Notes under the pieces: model-generated
What the model saw: the letters and a program-made list of their open reading frames with translations, nothing else
The model's database searches: none
What the model was told of the DNA's origin: nothing
Part shown: one piece after another, positions 9,401-19,805 of the stretch
How the letters are laid out: each line of letters starts with the position of its first letter
Numbering within the stretch: the first letter of the stretch is position 1
Program-made: the position numbers and the translations under genes
NCBI GenBank assembly: GCA_028015205.1
Contig: CM051516.1
Location: 25,224,593-25,288,592 of the forward strand
DNA: 64,000 bases
DNA from: Mytilisepta virgata
Lineage: Eukaryota > Mollusca > Bivalvia > Mytilida > Mytilidae
Direction of reading: 5' to 3'

Positions 9401-12137
9401 GCGGGGGGTGGGGAAAATTTTTTTCTCATTTCAGATTTGTACTTAGTTTTGTTATTATGGGCCCAGTTTTCAAGTTGGTTCAAATTGGGGTCCAAAATTA
9501 AAGATAAAAAAGGGGTAATTTTTTTTTTTTGGGGGGGGGGGGGGTGGGGCATTTATCCACAGCATATTGTATTGCACAAGAAGAAAAAAGTTGAATATAA
9601 ATTCAAATCATATGACCAATTCTAAGTTTTTGATTTCACTTATTCTGTGTCATAAACCTATTATGTATCAAATATTTCAATAAATTTTCAATTGCACAGT
9701 ATTGTGTAATAGCAAGAAATTGATATGTGTGCCCTGTTATCAAAACTGTATTATTAACAAATTCCATTGGAAATTTGCCAATATAAAATGTGCTGATGAA
9801 GCTTTTTTGTTTATCTTATCTAAACTGCTTTTAATATGTATATTTAAAATTTGCCATCCATGACTATGATGTCATTTTCTATTTTAATATGTTATGGTGT
9901 ATTTAAATGGGCTGTTATGGTTGCAAAGTATAAAGAAATGGGGGGGGGGGGGTGTGAAAACAAAATTCGGGGGGGGGGGGTAAATGAGAAATTGGGGAGG
10001 GGTTAATTTTTTCTCATTTCATATTTCATAAATTAAAAAGAAAATTTCAAATTTTTTTTAGCAAAAAAAAGGGCGGGGGGTTACAATAAATTTTATTGTT
10101 TTTTGTTTTTTTTTTTGGGAGGGGGGTCAATGTGCAACTTCATAGTGTATTGCACAAAAGCTAAAAAAAGGGGTAAATTATTATTTTTTTTTTGGGGGGG
10201 GGGGCAATTCTCCACAGCATATTGTATTACACAAAAGCAAAAAATTGAATATAAATTCAAATCATATGACCAATTTTAAGTTCTTTGATTTCAGTTATTC
10301 TGTGTCAGAAACCTATTATGTGTCAAATATTTGAAGAAATTTTCAATTACACAGTATTGCGCAATAGCAAGAAATTGATATGTGTGCCCAATTTTAAATT
10401 TTAAATTGGTTATTTCTGATTTATATATAAAAACAAATAATACTGATATGGTTTGAATAGGTAAATTAAAAATTTTTAAGTTCTTAGACAACATTCATTC
10501 TGTGTCAGAAACCTATGCTGTGTCAAATATTTATTCACAATCCAAATTCAGTATTGTATCAAGCTTGAATGTTGTGTTCATAATTGCCCCAACTATTCAG
10601 GGTTCGACATCTGCGGTCGTATCTAGCTGCGCCCAGCGGAGCATTTTATTTGGGTTTTTTTTTGGGAGGGGGGGGGGGGGGGTCAATGTGCAACTTCATA
10701 GTGTATTGCACAAAAGCTAAAAAAGGGGTAAATTATTTATTTTTTTTTGGGGGGGGGGGGGGGAATTTTCAATTGCACAGTATTGCACAATAGCAAGAAA
10801 TCTTCAATTGCACAGTATTGCACAATAGCAAGAAATTGATATGTGTGCCCAATTTTAAATTTTAAATTGGTTATTTCTGATTTATATATAAAAACAAATA
10901 ATACTGATATTGTTTGAATAGGTAAATTAAAAAATTTTAAGTTCTTAGACCACATTAATTCTGTGTCAGAAACCTATGCTGTGTCAAATATTTATTCACA
11001 ATCCAAATTCAGTCTCGTTGGGGGGGTTGTCAGGTCATAATACGGAAAGCCTGACCGTGGACCATAGTGGGTAACGTGTTTGGAGAATGCCACACTCCCT
11101 GCACGCTAAAGACCCCTTCTGTAGTTTTCGAAAAAGAGTAGGCTGATGGCCGCTACAGGAGGCTAAATTATCCGACCCTACCCAACCATCCTCCTTTTAC
11201 AGTGGCAGTCAAAATTGGTTCCCCTTTGTGTCCCATCCCACCCCTAATTGAATTGTTTGATAAATTGAACTGGTTCTCGTCATGAAGATGCATGAAATAT
11301 TTGCCACTGGACGTTAAGCAACAATCAATCAATCAACCAAATTCAGTGCTGTATCAAGCTTGAATGTTGTGTCCATACTTGCCCCAACTGTTCAGGGTTC
11401 GACCTCTGCGGTCGTATCAAGCTGCGCCCAGCGGAGCATTTTATTCACTTTACAGCGGAAATAAAATGGCTTAAAACAGACATTTTTTTTTTTTTGGCCT
11501 AAGCATGTGGCATTTAGCAACAAGAGCAATAACTGGTCAGATTGAAATGAGAATAATGTGTCCTGGTGAGATGACATGGTGATGTGTCTTCCTATGGGCT
11601 GTTACCCCACAAAGCAGGCTCATATTTAAATCTAACATGTTCTCATTATCATATGCATGTTGTTGCAGCAAAAGCCAGTATAGGGTCAATTGAAGCTCCT
11701 AGTTATTTTTACTAGACAAATGTCTACAGTGACATTCCGAGGAAAATTCAGTTTGAAAAATTTTAGTTTTTTGTATTTGGGTACATTTCATTGAACTAAG
11801 TACATTATTTAAGTTTACTAAAATTTGATATCTTTTCGTTGGTATTGTCAAATCACAGAAATCAGTTTTGTGTATTTTGTGTAAATTTGTTTTTGCAGTA
11901 AACAGAATTTAACAGTTAAAGACTTAATTCCTAATGGGATAAAGTATGATTTATATTTTCTTTCAGGTGTTGTGTTTAGCAGTATGTGTTGGACATGTCA
12001 ACATGACAGCAGATGAACTCTACTCAAACATATCACTGGCAATTAACTTCCTTGTTTCCCTGTTGAAGAAGAATTGGCAGAATGTTAGAGCTCTCTACAT
12101 TAAGGGGTCAATGACACCATCTCAAAGAATCTATTAA
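296..12137 (+). CDS. RPL10A: Ribosomal protein L10a (uL1), exons 2-5 of the gene
   Basis: Cytosolic large-subunit protein of the L1 stalk (uL1 family), which moves deacylated tRNA out of the E site. Coding exons join 296-448, 1505-1653, 2546-2718 and 11967-12137. All junctions are GT-AG and the phases agree. Adding an upstream five-base ATGAG start gives 651 nt, or 216 residues plus stop, against 217 in human (remembered value). Recognisable blocks are [21 protein letters not shown], the conserved [12 protein letters not shown] loop, and the C-terminal [20 protein letters not shown]. The first exon must encode only Met and part of Ser and is not visible in 1-295, so it probably lies upstream. 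The last intron is 9.2 kb of nested repeats, although every exon is intact. This identification is secure. Confidence 0.97.
449..1504 (+). other. RPL10A intron 2
   Basis: A 1,056-base intron with donor GTAGGT and acceptor GACAG. I looked for C/D and H/ACA snoRNAs, which are common in ribosomal protein introns, and found no paired box motifs in correct spacing. A minus-strand 63-residue frame at 1065-1256 looks like chance. Confidence 0.6.
1505..1653 (+). CDS. RPL10A: RPL10A coding exon 3
   Basis: Encodes [17 protein letters not shown], then [21 protein letters not shown] up to VKKL. The GDQ-HC motif is typical of eukaryotic L10a. It ends in phase 1 before GTATAA. Confidence 0.95.
1654..2545 (+). 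other. RPL10A intron 3
   Basis: An 892-base intron, AT-rich, with no recognisable repeat or RNA gene. The 88-residue minus frame at 2144-2410 has low-complexity composition and is not supported as a gene. Confidence 0.6.
2546..2718 (+). CDS. RPL10A: RPL10A coding exon 4
   Basis: Encodes [10 protein letters not shown] through the [12 protein letters not shown] signature to TIKFQLKK, and ends in phase 0 at AAG|GTATGC. The signature loop contacts 28S rRNA in the L1 stalk (family knowledge). Confidence 0.96.
3797..6113 (+). mobile_element. Nested full-length copy (b) of the ATACGACC-headed element
   Basis: It has the palindromic head at 3797-3825, a TCG/GTC array, a body of 'GGTCCAAAATTAAAC' modules, poly-G tracts, and the tail ...AGCGGAGCATTTTA ending at 6113. 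It sits inside copy a at CATATTT^TCATAAATT; the empty form of that site is visible near 5490. It is about 2.3 kb and carries three 261-bp repeats. No transposase is present. Confidence 0.75.
4285..4987 (+). repeat. 261-bp tandem (dimeric) repeat array in copy b
   Basis: Nearly identical units begin at 4285, 4546 and 4807, a period of exactly 261. Each unit has two related ~130-base halves: one reads 'TTTTAACAAAAATTGAATTC', the other 'TTTCATCGAAAATTGAACTA', and both are followed by 'GGGTTCTTTGATATGC'. Because 261 is a multiple of three, the same 85-residue frame recurs in each unit. I treat it as a by-product, not a protein. Confidence 0.9.
6518..8923 (+). mobile_element. Innermost full-length copy (d) of the ATACGACC-headed element
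   Basis: Complete copy of about 2.4 kb: palindromic head 6518-6546, a GTC array near 6560-6592, two 261-bp units, poly-G tracts, and the tail at 8911-8923. It interrupts copy c between GATCATTTTT and TTTGGAGTTTTGATCCC. The uninterrupted form 'CCATTTTTTGGAG' is present at 3614 in copy a, which fixes both ends to within the T-run. Confidence 0.8.
7169..7611 (+). repeat. 261-bp tandem repeats in copy d
   Basis: Two units (7169 and 7430) of the dimeric 261-bp repeat described at 4285. The second is cut off by the 'AAAAAGGGGTAAATT' segment. Unit number varies between copies: three in b, two in d, about one at 46213, none in c. Confidence 0.85.
9343..9367 (+). repeat. Long poly-G tract
   Basis: About two dozen consecutive G at 9343-9367. 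Shorter G-tracts recur at 5016-5030, 5420-5430, 8225-8237, 9960-9980 and 10670-10682 within the same family. Such tracts can form G-quadruplexes and are error-prone in sequencing, so their lengths should be read loosely. Confidence 0.85.
11014..11336 (+). mobile_element. SINE insertion with 11-bp target-site duplication
   Basis: A 323-base insert ending in ACGTTAAGCAACAATCAATC and flanked by exact 11-base direct repeats CCAAATTCAGT (11003-11013 and 11337-11347). The interrupted host element is known uninterrupted from its other copies (e.g. 8811-8831). A tail of AATC units with long variable duplications is typical of LINE-mobilised SINEs in molluscs. I cannot make out A and B boxes at the 5' end, so it may be 5' truncated. 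Confidence 0.85.
11967..12137 (+). CDS. RPL10A: RPL10A coding exon 5 with stop
   Basis: Acceptor TTTCAG, then [19 protein letters not shown] to the C-terminus MTPSQRIY and a TAA stop. Human ends QRLY, so the end is conserved. Confidence 0.96.
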   Translation: MLCLAVCVGHVNMTADELYSNISLAINFLVSLLKKNWQNVRALYIKGSMTPSQRIY

Positions 12138-12171
12138 ATGATGGACATGGGTCATTTTGGTTGGACATTTC

Positions 12172-12177
12172 AATAAA
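12172..12177 (+). terminator. RPL10A polyadenylation signal
   Basis: A canonical AATAAA 35 bases after the stop codon. The resulting 3' UTR would be only about 55-60 bases, as is usual for ribosomal protein mRNAs. Confidence 0.8.
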
Positions 12178-13599
12178 ATGAACCAGAAATATATGTATTT
12201 TGATTGTTTTATGGCCAGCTATCTCCTACTGTACATTAAACAGTGTGTCCATTCATCTATCAGAAATTATTTTGACTGTATTTTATGATAGTTTGAAAGT
12301 TCCCCACTACCAGAATGTGTCAAAAATAAGGTTGTAGCATAAACATCAAGGTTACAAATTTTTCAGAATTCGAAAAAATATGCAAACATGTATCTTGTGA
12401 TTGAAATTGATGTCATAATTTATTTCTGTAAACGTACAATCAATAAGAGTTCGGATTGCCTGATTTGGTACACTCTTGATTGAGCTAAACCATTTTCAGT
12501 CATCTCAACCAGCCCCTGTCTTTCCTGACCTTTGGTGTATAAAACACTAAAGGCAATAGTGTTATACAACAAGGTGATTGCTAGCAAAAGTCCCAAGGCT
12601 GGTAATTTCGGGAAAAATTATCGGAGCGGAACAAAACCTCAGTTCCATCTTTAACTCATCATGGAAGACTCGCATACCAAAAATCGGCTCAATATCTGAA
12701 GATGTTTAGAACAAAAGTCCGGAAAGGTGTTCATTGTGGACTGAATGGATGACGGACAAGGGTAAAATTATATGGCCCCGATCACTTGGTGGCGGGGCCA
12801 TAAAAATTGGGATAGACATTGACAGAATTGCATTGAATTTTTTGGCAGAGAGAGACCGATCGGCATGGTAAAGGACGGGGGAGTTTGAAAAACATTGCAT
12901 TTGTGCATTTTTACAAACTATTTGAAAAAAAAATTGTCAAACTTGATGCGATCTTAAATTTTTTTCAAATTAACATTCAAATCTAGACCGCATTACCGCA
13001 GTTTGAAAATTTTGAAAAGTACACATTATTTTTTTGTTCATGTTGCAAAATGATATTTTGAAAAGGATAAAACGTCGAATTGCAGCCAAAACAAGGCCTA
13101 ATTAGCTCCCATAGTGTGAAAAATATTTGCCAGCTTCAGATTTGCTTACGTAATGTACACCCTAAACAAAACGTTAAAATGTCCAAAGCAAATAAGTATT
13201 TTCCCGTAAACTTTACTGTCCCTTCTGTCAACATATTTATTCCTACACTTTCTAGGATTGTTCTCCCTATCCGTGTGTACATCCGCCGTCCTTTCTCGTG
13301 ACATCAAATTCTCTTTTACTTGGGGTAATGTTTGCATACCACATATGGATGTATAATTTTCAAAAAGGCCCACAGAAGTTGAATTTCAATAATTGAGAAT
13401 TTAAGCATGTGGCTTAATCTCGCCTTTCATTTTATTTGTATAGACTATTGTCATACACAAAATGTAGATGCGCATTAAGGTTTTAGAATTTTTATTTTTC
13501 AAAACTTGGTGGGGATAACCGGGTTGAATTTTGAAATTTTGAATTTAAGCTTTAAAATCCCCTTTCCAATGTGAAGAGTGAGTTCCCTTTTTCCCTTTT
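12178..13599 (+). other. Intergenic stretch
   Basis: Unique-looking AT-rich sequence downstream of RPL10A. The frames at 12706-12900 and 13080-13373 overlap on opposite strands and resemble nothing I know. No structure is supported. Confidence 0.5.
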
Positions 13600-14400
13600 T
13601 AGCTCGCCTGACCCAAAGGGAAGTGTCAGGTGAGCTATTGTCATCACTTGGCGTCCGTCTTCCACAATTCACATTTTAAACGCCTCAGGTGTCCGGTGTC
13701 TTCGACCAAGATGTCGGCCAAGCTAAAAATAGAAAAAAAAACAATCTCCTTTGAAGCTACTATGCCAAACTTTGCTGAAATTATCCTTAGGTAATCCCCT
13801 TCCAAAATTTTGTCTGATGGTCCCAACACCACAGCGGAACTTAGTTTAACATAGGACCGTATGGGAAATTCACATAGAAATTTAATCTGAAACTACTTGC
13901 CCAATTAGAACCATACTGTGGTGGAATGGTCATGATGTGGTCCTCTTTCAAAATGTGTCTGATGGCCCTGACCTCCGACCAAGATGGCTGCCACAGCCGA
14001 ACTTGCTTTAACATAGGACCCTATGGGAAAATTCATTTAAAAATCTTGTCTGAAACTACTGAGCCAATTGCAACCAAAGTTAGCAGCAATGGTCATTAGA
14101 TGATCCTCTTTCAGAATTGTGTCCAATGAACCGAACGATCAATCAAGATGGCCGCCAGAGCCGAACTTATTTAACATAGGACCCTATCGAAATTCATTTA
14201 AAAATCTTCTTGTCTGAAACAACTAAGCCAATCGGAACAAGACTTGGCAGCAATGGTGCTTTCCCGAATTAAGTCCGATGACCCAAACTAAACCAAGAGG
14301 GCCACCACAGCCGAACTATTAAAACCCTGTGTGGAACTGGTCACTATATGTAATAGGCAATGCACTACTAGTATCAGGTGAGCGGTGTCTGGTGCAGTAA
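13600..14400 (+). mobile_element. Pearl-like element (AGCTCRCC-headed), degenerate copy
   Basis: The head AGCTCGCCTGACCCAAAGGG followed by GTCAGGTGAGCT forms an inverted repeat, then 'CATCACTTGGCGTCCGTC' and three to four diverged core units containing 'AAGATGGCYGCCACAGCCGA' (13981, 14143). The end 'TATCAGGTGAGCGGTGTC' resembles the family's 3' end. The structure (subterminal inverted repeat, microsatellite, ~166-bp cores) matches bivalve pearl elements; this assignment is inferred. Confidence 0.7.
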
Positions 14401-16127
14401 AACAAGATATTTCAATAGTAACAAAAAATGGGTGTCATTAAAAAATTAGATTGTATGATTCCATTTCCAGTTGTAAGCAGATTGAAGGAGCCCCATATTT
14501 CACATCCATGATAAAGGAGAATATATTATTTCATGGTTGTTTATGTATTGGTCCGAGGACCAATAACAAGGCAATACAGAAAAAAAACCATGTAAACTTC
14601 GGATATCTTTATTGATGAACTAGTTTTCACAACGCGTATTCTAGATGAATTTTTTTTCTTAATCAACTCATTGATAATTCGTGAATATATATCTGGAAAA
14701 TAGAGGGTTATGAAAGATATTATTGAATAATCACAGCCCATGTATAAATTTAGATATACGTAGTGTAACCATTTCGGAGTTTTCCTACCTATTCCAAATG
14801 AAGTTGACAGAAAATCGAATCGCCCTATATTGGCCTGGTACCAGTCGCCCAATACAGCAAAACAATCCGTATTGACGGGTTTTTCGATATTGGCCGAGTT
14901 GATTATTCTGGAATTAAAGGACAGGTTTAAAAAATACCAGTCGAGAGACGGCAAAATATCCCAAGCCGATAAGAAGGGATATAATGGATAAATTCTGGGG
15001 TTTGGTCAAAATTGTTCTCCATCTTTAAGTGTTAGTGAGGAAAGTTCTAGCATCGGTTTAAGCGGAATTCAGTGTTGTAGATGTTTATCCGTTATATGAT
15101 GTGGTCATTTTGGCATTTGAATAGGTTCAATGATTTTGGTTGTTTCTACTTCCATGGCACATTTTTAGTCTTGAGAACAACTGATTGGTCGTAAATTGAA
15201 GAAATGTGCACATCTTGCGCATCAAAATTGGCACATGGAATTTTTTTTATTGAAAAATACAAATGTAAGAAGGAAGTATCAAATTAATAAAAGTGTCTGG
15301 ATGGGGAGTTTCAAATTCGGTATTCTCAATAATTCTGTGTATTCTGTAAAATGTGAGGCTTGAAAAGGTAATCTGTGCTAAAACACATGGTTTGTGAAGG
15401 CCATAAGGTTCATCACTGAGGATGTCTTTTGAAAAGGTTGTTAAAGAATTTAATGCAAAATATATAAAATAATACATTTTCAGCAAAATTTTCTAAATTC
15501 TGTCAAGTTGTTATTGTCTGTAATCAGTATTTTTTCCCCAATTCTTTATCGTTTTTAAAATAATTCTTTATATTGCAGAACATTATTATTCTCTATTCAT
15601 GAATTTTTCAGGTCATTATTCTCTAAACCCCACCCATCCCTCATAAAAGGCTAGAAAAAATTGAATTTAACAGTTCTCTTAGAATTTTATCCAGTGATGC
15701 AAAAAAAATCAAAGTAGCATTTACTCTCTTTTTTTTCGTTAAAGATAATATAATTTAGTTCCTTCAGAAACGAAGGTGAGTGACACAGACTCCTGGAAGT
15801 CTTTATTGCGTTAAAAGTGTGCTCATAATTTTAGCGTCCTAAGATACACTTTGTAGTCATAACATTTTATCCAACTGCGATAATCGGATTTTGTAGCGGC
15901 AAGGATTTAAATCCTTGGTGGCGGGTTGTTACATTACCTGGTATGATTATATTCCACTGACAACACTGTATACATTCATACAACACTTCAGGATGGCAGA
16001 CATAAGCTTGAAACAGACGTTATAGATTGTATTCAGTACAACATGCTTATGATTCTGTGTTTTAATTCTTTACATGTTTTATGTGGATTTTTCCCAAACA
16101 TTAATAATAAAATAAATTTGCTTACCC
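14401..16127 (+). other. Intergenic stretch with an unassigned minus-strand frame
   Basis: A 137-residue minus-strand frame (14541-14954, beginning MPSLDWYFLNLSF) is open, but I do not recognise it and it has no clear partner exons. The rest is AT-rich with no structure I can support. Confidence 0.4.
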
Positions 16128-18665
16128 ATTATTCAATTCAATTCAAATCTTATTGTCATAATACTAAATTTTATAGTATGTGACACAACATAACAAAATA
16201 AAAACAACATCAACATGATCACTTATATACATTGTGGAGTAAATTTTCAAGAGTCCCTTGTTCTCAGCTCTATCGACTGTTTTAAAAAGGAACCAAGCTT
16301 ATTTACCTGAATGTGTGATCTTGTGTTGAGGATATATGTAATTTTATTTATATCATTTAAATCTATAAATTTTGTGTTCTCATTTATCAAAAAATCAAAA
16401 CATTTTTTTCTAATATGACTCTTAATATCACAATATAAAAAGAAATGAATTTCATCATCATTTTTTTGCAGTTTTTACATAATCTTTCTTCTCTTGGTAT
16501 TTTAAGATATCTCCCATTTTCTATTAGTAAATTGTGGTCACTTATTCTAAATTTTGTTATCAGTTTTCTAAATTCAAATATTGAGCAGGTTAAATATTTT
16601 TCTTCTGTAGTATTTTGTTTTACATGTTTATAAATAGCGAGTTTGCTGTTGTCCTTTATGTCTGTTATTTTATCATTTATCAAATTTTCATATCTTATGT
16701 GAGGAATATTTCTTCAATGTGTCCAAATCCATACCTGTTTCTTCTAACTCATGTTTTACATATGAAAACCAAGAATAAATTCCCAAAGAGTCAAGGTTTT
16801 GAGACAAAACAAAGGATTCTTTAACAAATGGGTTAATTTCATCAGAATATAACCTAATTAGATACAATATGGATTGAAAATTACTATTAAGTTCCAGAGG
16901 AAGTCTCCACAAATCAGCTCTTGCGCCTAAATTTGATGAAGTTTTTCTAATACCCAAAATATATTTACAAAACTGTAGATGTAACTTTTCTAAAGGTGTT
17001 TTATCAATGAAATAAAATGGGTCTTATAATTGTTTTCCTGAATTATTTGCTCTCTTTTTGGCTCTAAAATATGTTATATAAGTATCCAAAAATGTTACTT
17101 CTGAATTGTATAAAGCTATAGGTTTAACTAACGAATCGAAAACATTATCTGCGACTTTAACTGGTATATTATTCAATGAACTAGTATATGACTTCATAGC
17201 AAAGAGTATCTTTTTATTTTTTTTTGGTTAGATCTATAGTGCTGTGAGAAAAACCATTATTTTTAATCAACATTCCTAAAAATTTATACTCTTTTGCATC
17301 TGATATTGGATTATTTTTGTATGTTACAAATGAGTGAGCTATTTTAGAACAGTTTTGCTTTATAATCAGTTTTAGTTTTAGTTACATTTACACTTAATTG
17401 CAAATTATCACAAAAAGACACTTAAATTGTTTAAACTATTCTGTAATCCCTCTTTAGTTTCAGATAGTAATAGAAGATCATCTGCAAATAGAAGAGAGTT
17501 AATATTTGAAGATACCAATGTTACTGGATATGAATTTATTTTATCTAACGCTTTGATTACATCATTTATAAAAATGTTAAATAATGCTTTACCCCTCTTG
17601 AAATATTAAATTATTTTGAAAATTGACATTTATATTTAATTGGAGATTCTGTTTTTAAATACAATATTAAATCATAACAGTGTTCATAATTTGTCTTTTC
17701 TGTTCATACTCGGTTGCCAGTCTTCTGTCACTGTAAAAGCGTGGTTTAATTTGACCCAATACGATTGCTGAACCTGGTAGTTCTTGTCTTGTAGAATGTA
17801 TAAGTTTTTCCATTTCTTCCATTATATCATCTGGTTCTTTTGTTTCCAATTCATTTCATCCTACTTGAAACATGATATTTTTAGCACTGATTTTACCTGA
17901 TTTAATTAGCTGTGTAGTTCCATAGATTGTCTTATCCCGTAAGGTAGTAATACGTACAGATTTGTTCTTATACATCCTGCTACTACGTAGGTCTTTTATT
18001 ATCCTGATTTAGAGTAATTTCTCGCAATTTGATTGGCTGATATTGTCCTAATAAATTTCAGTGCAATTTTTTATTAAGTCAATTCGAATTATCTCCCTTA
18101 TACCATTGACTTAATAAAAAAAATTTTTTTGAGTTGCTTCCCTTTGTTTATTACTGACGTATGCAAGATGGGGAAAAAAAACAATAAATAAGTGGTGTCA
18201 TAAAAAAAATCAGGATAAATTCGTTACACAGTGTGCAATTGTCCTAATACGGAATTTATCATGGAAAAAAAAACAATAAATAAGTGGTCTGATAACAAAA
18301 TCAGGATAAATTCGTTACACAGTGTGCAATTGTCCTAATACGGAATTTATCGGGTCAATAAAATTCATGTGGTACCGTGTTTCTTCTTTCTTCTCTCTTA
18401 TTTATCTCTTGTATATTTTGACTATTCTCTATGAGAGGTGAATCATTACTTCCTTTAAACCTAACATCTGGTTTATGTTGTTCAATATCATTTGACTTTT
18501 CTGTTTTCTTGTCGAGTAACTGGTTTTTTAAGTCTTTTATTTCTGAATCAATCATATCCAGCTTTTCACTGTTTAGCGTAAGACAGTTTTCATCAATCAA
18601 TACTTTTTCTGCAGTAGCGTTAATATTTTCTGTAGTTTTATTTTCTTTTTTTCTATTATTCATCT
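16128..18665 (-). mobile_element. Decayed non-LTR retrotransposon (LINE) with an esterase-like segment
   Basis: Reading the minus strand: a lysine- and glutamate-rich coiled-coil-like frame (18663-18355, starting MNNRKKENKTTENIN); an SGNH/GDSL-like stretch (about 18000-17667, 'TTLRDKTIYGTTQLI', 'IMFQVG', 'LPGSAIVLGQIKPRFY') broken by a TGA at 17856-17858; then reverse transcriptase pieces 'ALFNIFINDVIKALD' and 'LLFADDLLLLSET', whose FADD catalytic motif is at 17477-17488; then a thumb region and the C-terminal 'KLITKFRISDHNLLIENGRY' and 'RLCKNCK' (16957-16387). The 3' end near 16128 shows short GAATT/TTGAA repeats. Endonuclease and part of the RT are missing, with frameshifts throughout. CR1/L2-like clades have esterase domains in ORF1 (established). 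Element class is likely; the clade is uncertain. Confidence 0.75.
18168..18351 (+). repeat. Tandem duplication of a ~92-bp unit
   Basis: Two adjacent copies (18168-18260 and 18261-18351) of a unit starting ATGGRRAAAAAAAACAATAA and ending TACGGAATTTATC. Each contains its own short inverted repeat, GATAAATTC ... GAATTTATC. It separates the coiled-coil part from the esterase-like part of the LINE remains. Just upstream, 18065-18083 and 18104-18124 form another inverted repeat (ATTAAGTCAAT / ATTGACTTAAT). Confidence 0.85.
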
Positions 18666-18849
18666 TATTTGATTGGTCTGGTCCAGGAAATTTTCAAAAA
18701 ATGATCAACTATAATACTCCTGTGATTTCAGACAGCAAGACTTCTAAGTAAAAAAATTTCCCGCCTTAATTGTTCCTTAGCAAAAAAAAATATCGCAAGA
18801 AAGATGTATTTATATTTAAAAAAATGGTAAGGTACAAAGTACATGTTCA

Positions 18850-19077
18850 TCATATCATATAATGTATAGGAAGATATGCAAACAATGTAATTTAGAATTA
18901 GAAGATGAGAATCATTTTTTCCTAACTTGTCCTTAATATAAATCTCTTCGGCAAAATTTAGAAACTGAAATCGATAAAATATGTCCAGAATTTAAAAACT
19001 TTGATAAAAACAAGAAAACTGTTCCATTCATTAGAAAGTATTTAATACTGAGAAGAGTGGATCCTGCTACTGCATAG
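18850..19077 (+). pseudogene. LINE C-terminal fragment, opposite orientation to the LINE at 16.1-18.7 kb
   Basis: The plus strand reads ICKQCNLELEDENHFFLTCP, then a stop in place of the usual residue, then 'LRQNLETEIDKICPEFKNF' and 'KYLILRRVDPATA'. This is the CxxC...H...C knuckle found after the reverse transcriptase in many non-LTR elements. It is a short dead fragment. Confidence 0.7.
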
Positions 19078-19710
19078 TTTATAGTACATCAATTAATGTT
19101 CTTGATTTATTGCTTGTTTGTTTAGTTTATGATTTTGTGACGGGACAGGTTTTTACCTCCCCTGACATTTTGTGCTTTTATTAATTTGTATAAAACTTAT
19201 TTTCTTCGCTGGAAAATATCTGTAATATCTGTAGTTTACAGAGTTGTTTCTTGTCATACTTGGGCTAGTTTGTATACTTGGCCCGAGAGATATGTACTAT
19301 ATCTAGACCAGAGAATCACTATAGATACCAGTGATGGGAGCTGAGTCCAGTTCAGCTAGAGACCTGCTTATACATCGACGAATGGCAAGGGAGTTAGAAT
19401 TAATTCCACGTGCCAGGATAGTTCCCTCAGATTTCATCCGGTATATTTTGGCTGATGGTACAACGACTGTGCACCTTTTACCACTGAAATGGCTGATGGA
19501 ACAACGACTAGACCTGCTATATTTCTATTTTTCTAATAAATCATATGTTTGATTTTATCCGTCTTAACTTAGTTTATTTTCCAGCTCAGTCACCACATCC
19601 AGTGATTCGAACCTTAGCGAAGTACTACCCTTACAATGCCCAGGACCAGTGTCGTTATTTTCGCCTAGCGAACTGGCTCCTGTTACAATTTATTCCGGAC
19701 ATGGGAGTTT
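19078..19710 (+). other. Intergenic stretch
   Basis: Contains a 73-residue plus frame (19331-19552) that I do not recognise and which runs into AT-rich sequence. No supported gene. Confidence 0.45.
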
Positions 19711-19805
19711 TGCATTTGTGCCAATCATGCAGCATTTCATTTGCGCCATTACTTTTGCATTTGCGCCATTTTAAAGGTAAATTATTATAGCTATACAGTC
19801 AATTA

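Larger units (their letters stand above)
6188..10648 (+). mobile_element. Nested copy (c) of the ATACGACC-headed element, itself interrupted
   Basis: The head is at 6188-6216 and the tail GCGGAGCATTTTA ends at 10648. It is split by copy d (6518-8923), leaving about 2.05 kb of its own. It is inserted in a T-run of copy a; the host reads TTTTATTGTTTTT on the left and TTTGGGTTTTTTTTTGGGAG on the right. Like copy a, it carries a variant segment 'TTGGTGGGCTAAGG' (9043 here, 3744 in a) and lacks the 261-bp units, which suggests a subfamily. Confidence 0.72.
3304..11443 (+). mobile_element. Outermost copy (a) of the ATACGACC-headed element, filled with nested copies
   Basis: Starts with a 29-base near-palindrome (ATACGACCGC ... 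GCGGTCGTAT, 3304-3332), followed by a GTC microsatellite, and ends with the hairpin-like AGCTGCGCCCAGCGGAGC and ATTTTA. Its own sequence is 3304-3796, 6114-6187, 10649-11013 and 11348-11443. When copies b and c and the SINE are removed, these pieces read continuously in the same order as in other copies of the family (for example CATATTT joined to TCATAAATT, as at 5490). It lies wholly within RPL10A intron 4 and has no ORF of its own, so it is non-autonomous. Confidence 0.75.

Noticed and set aside
14541..14954. 137-residue minus-strand frame with DCFAVLGDWYQANIGRF
   Set aside because: No domain recognised, no upstream or downstream exons with matching phase, and the composition fits AT-rich chance. 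Not called as a gene.
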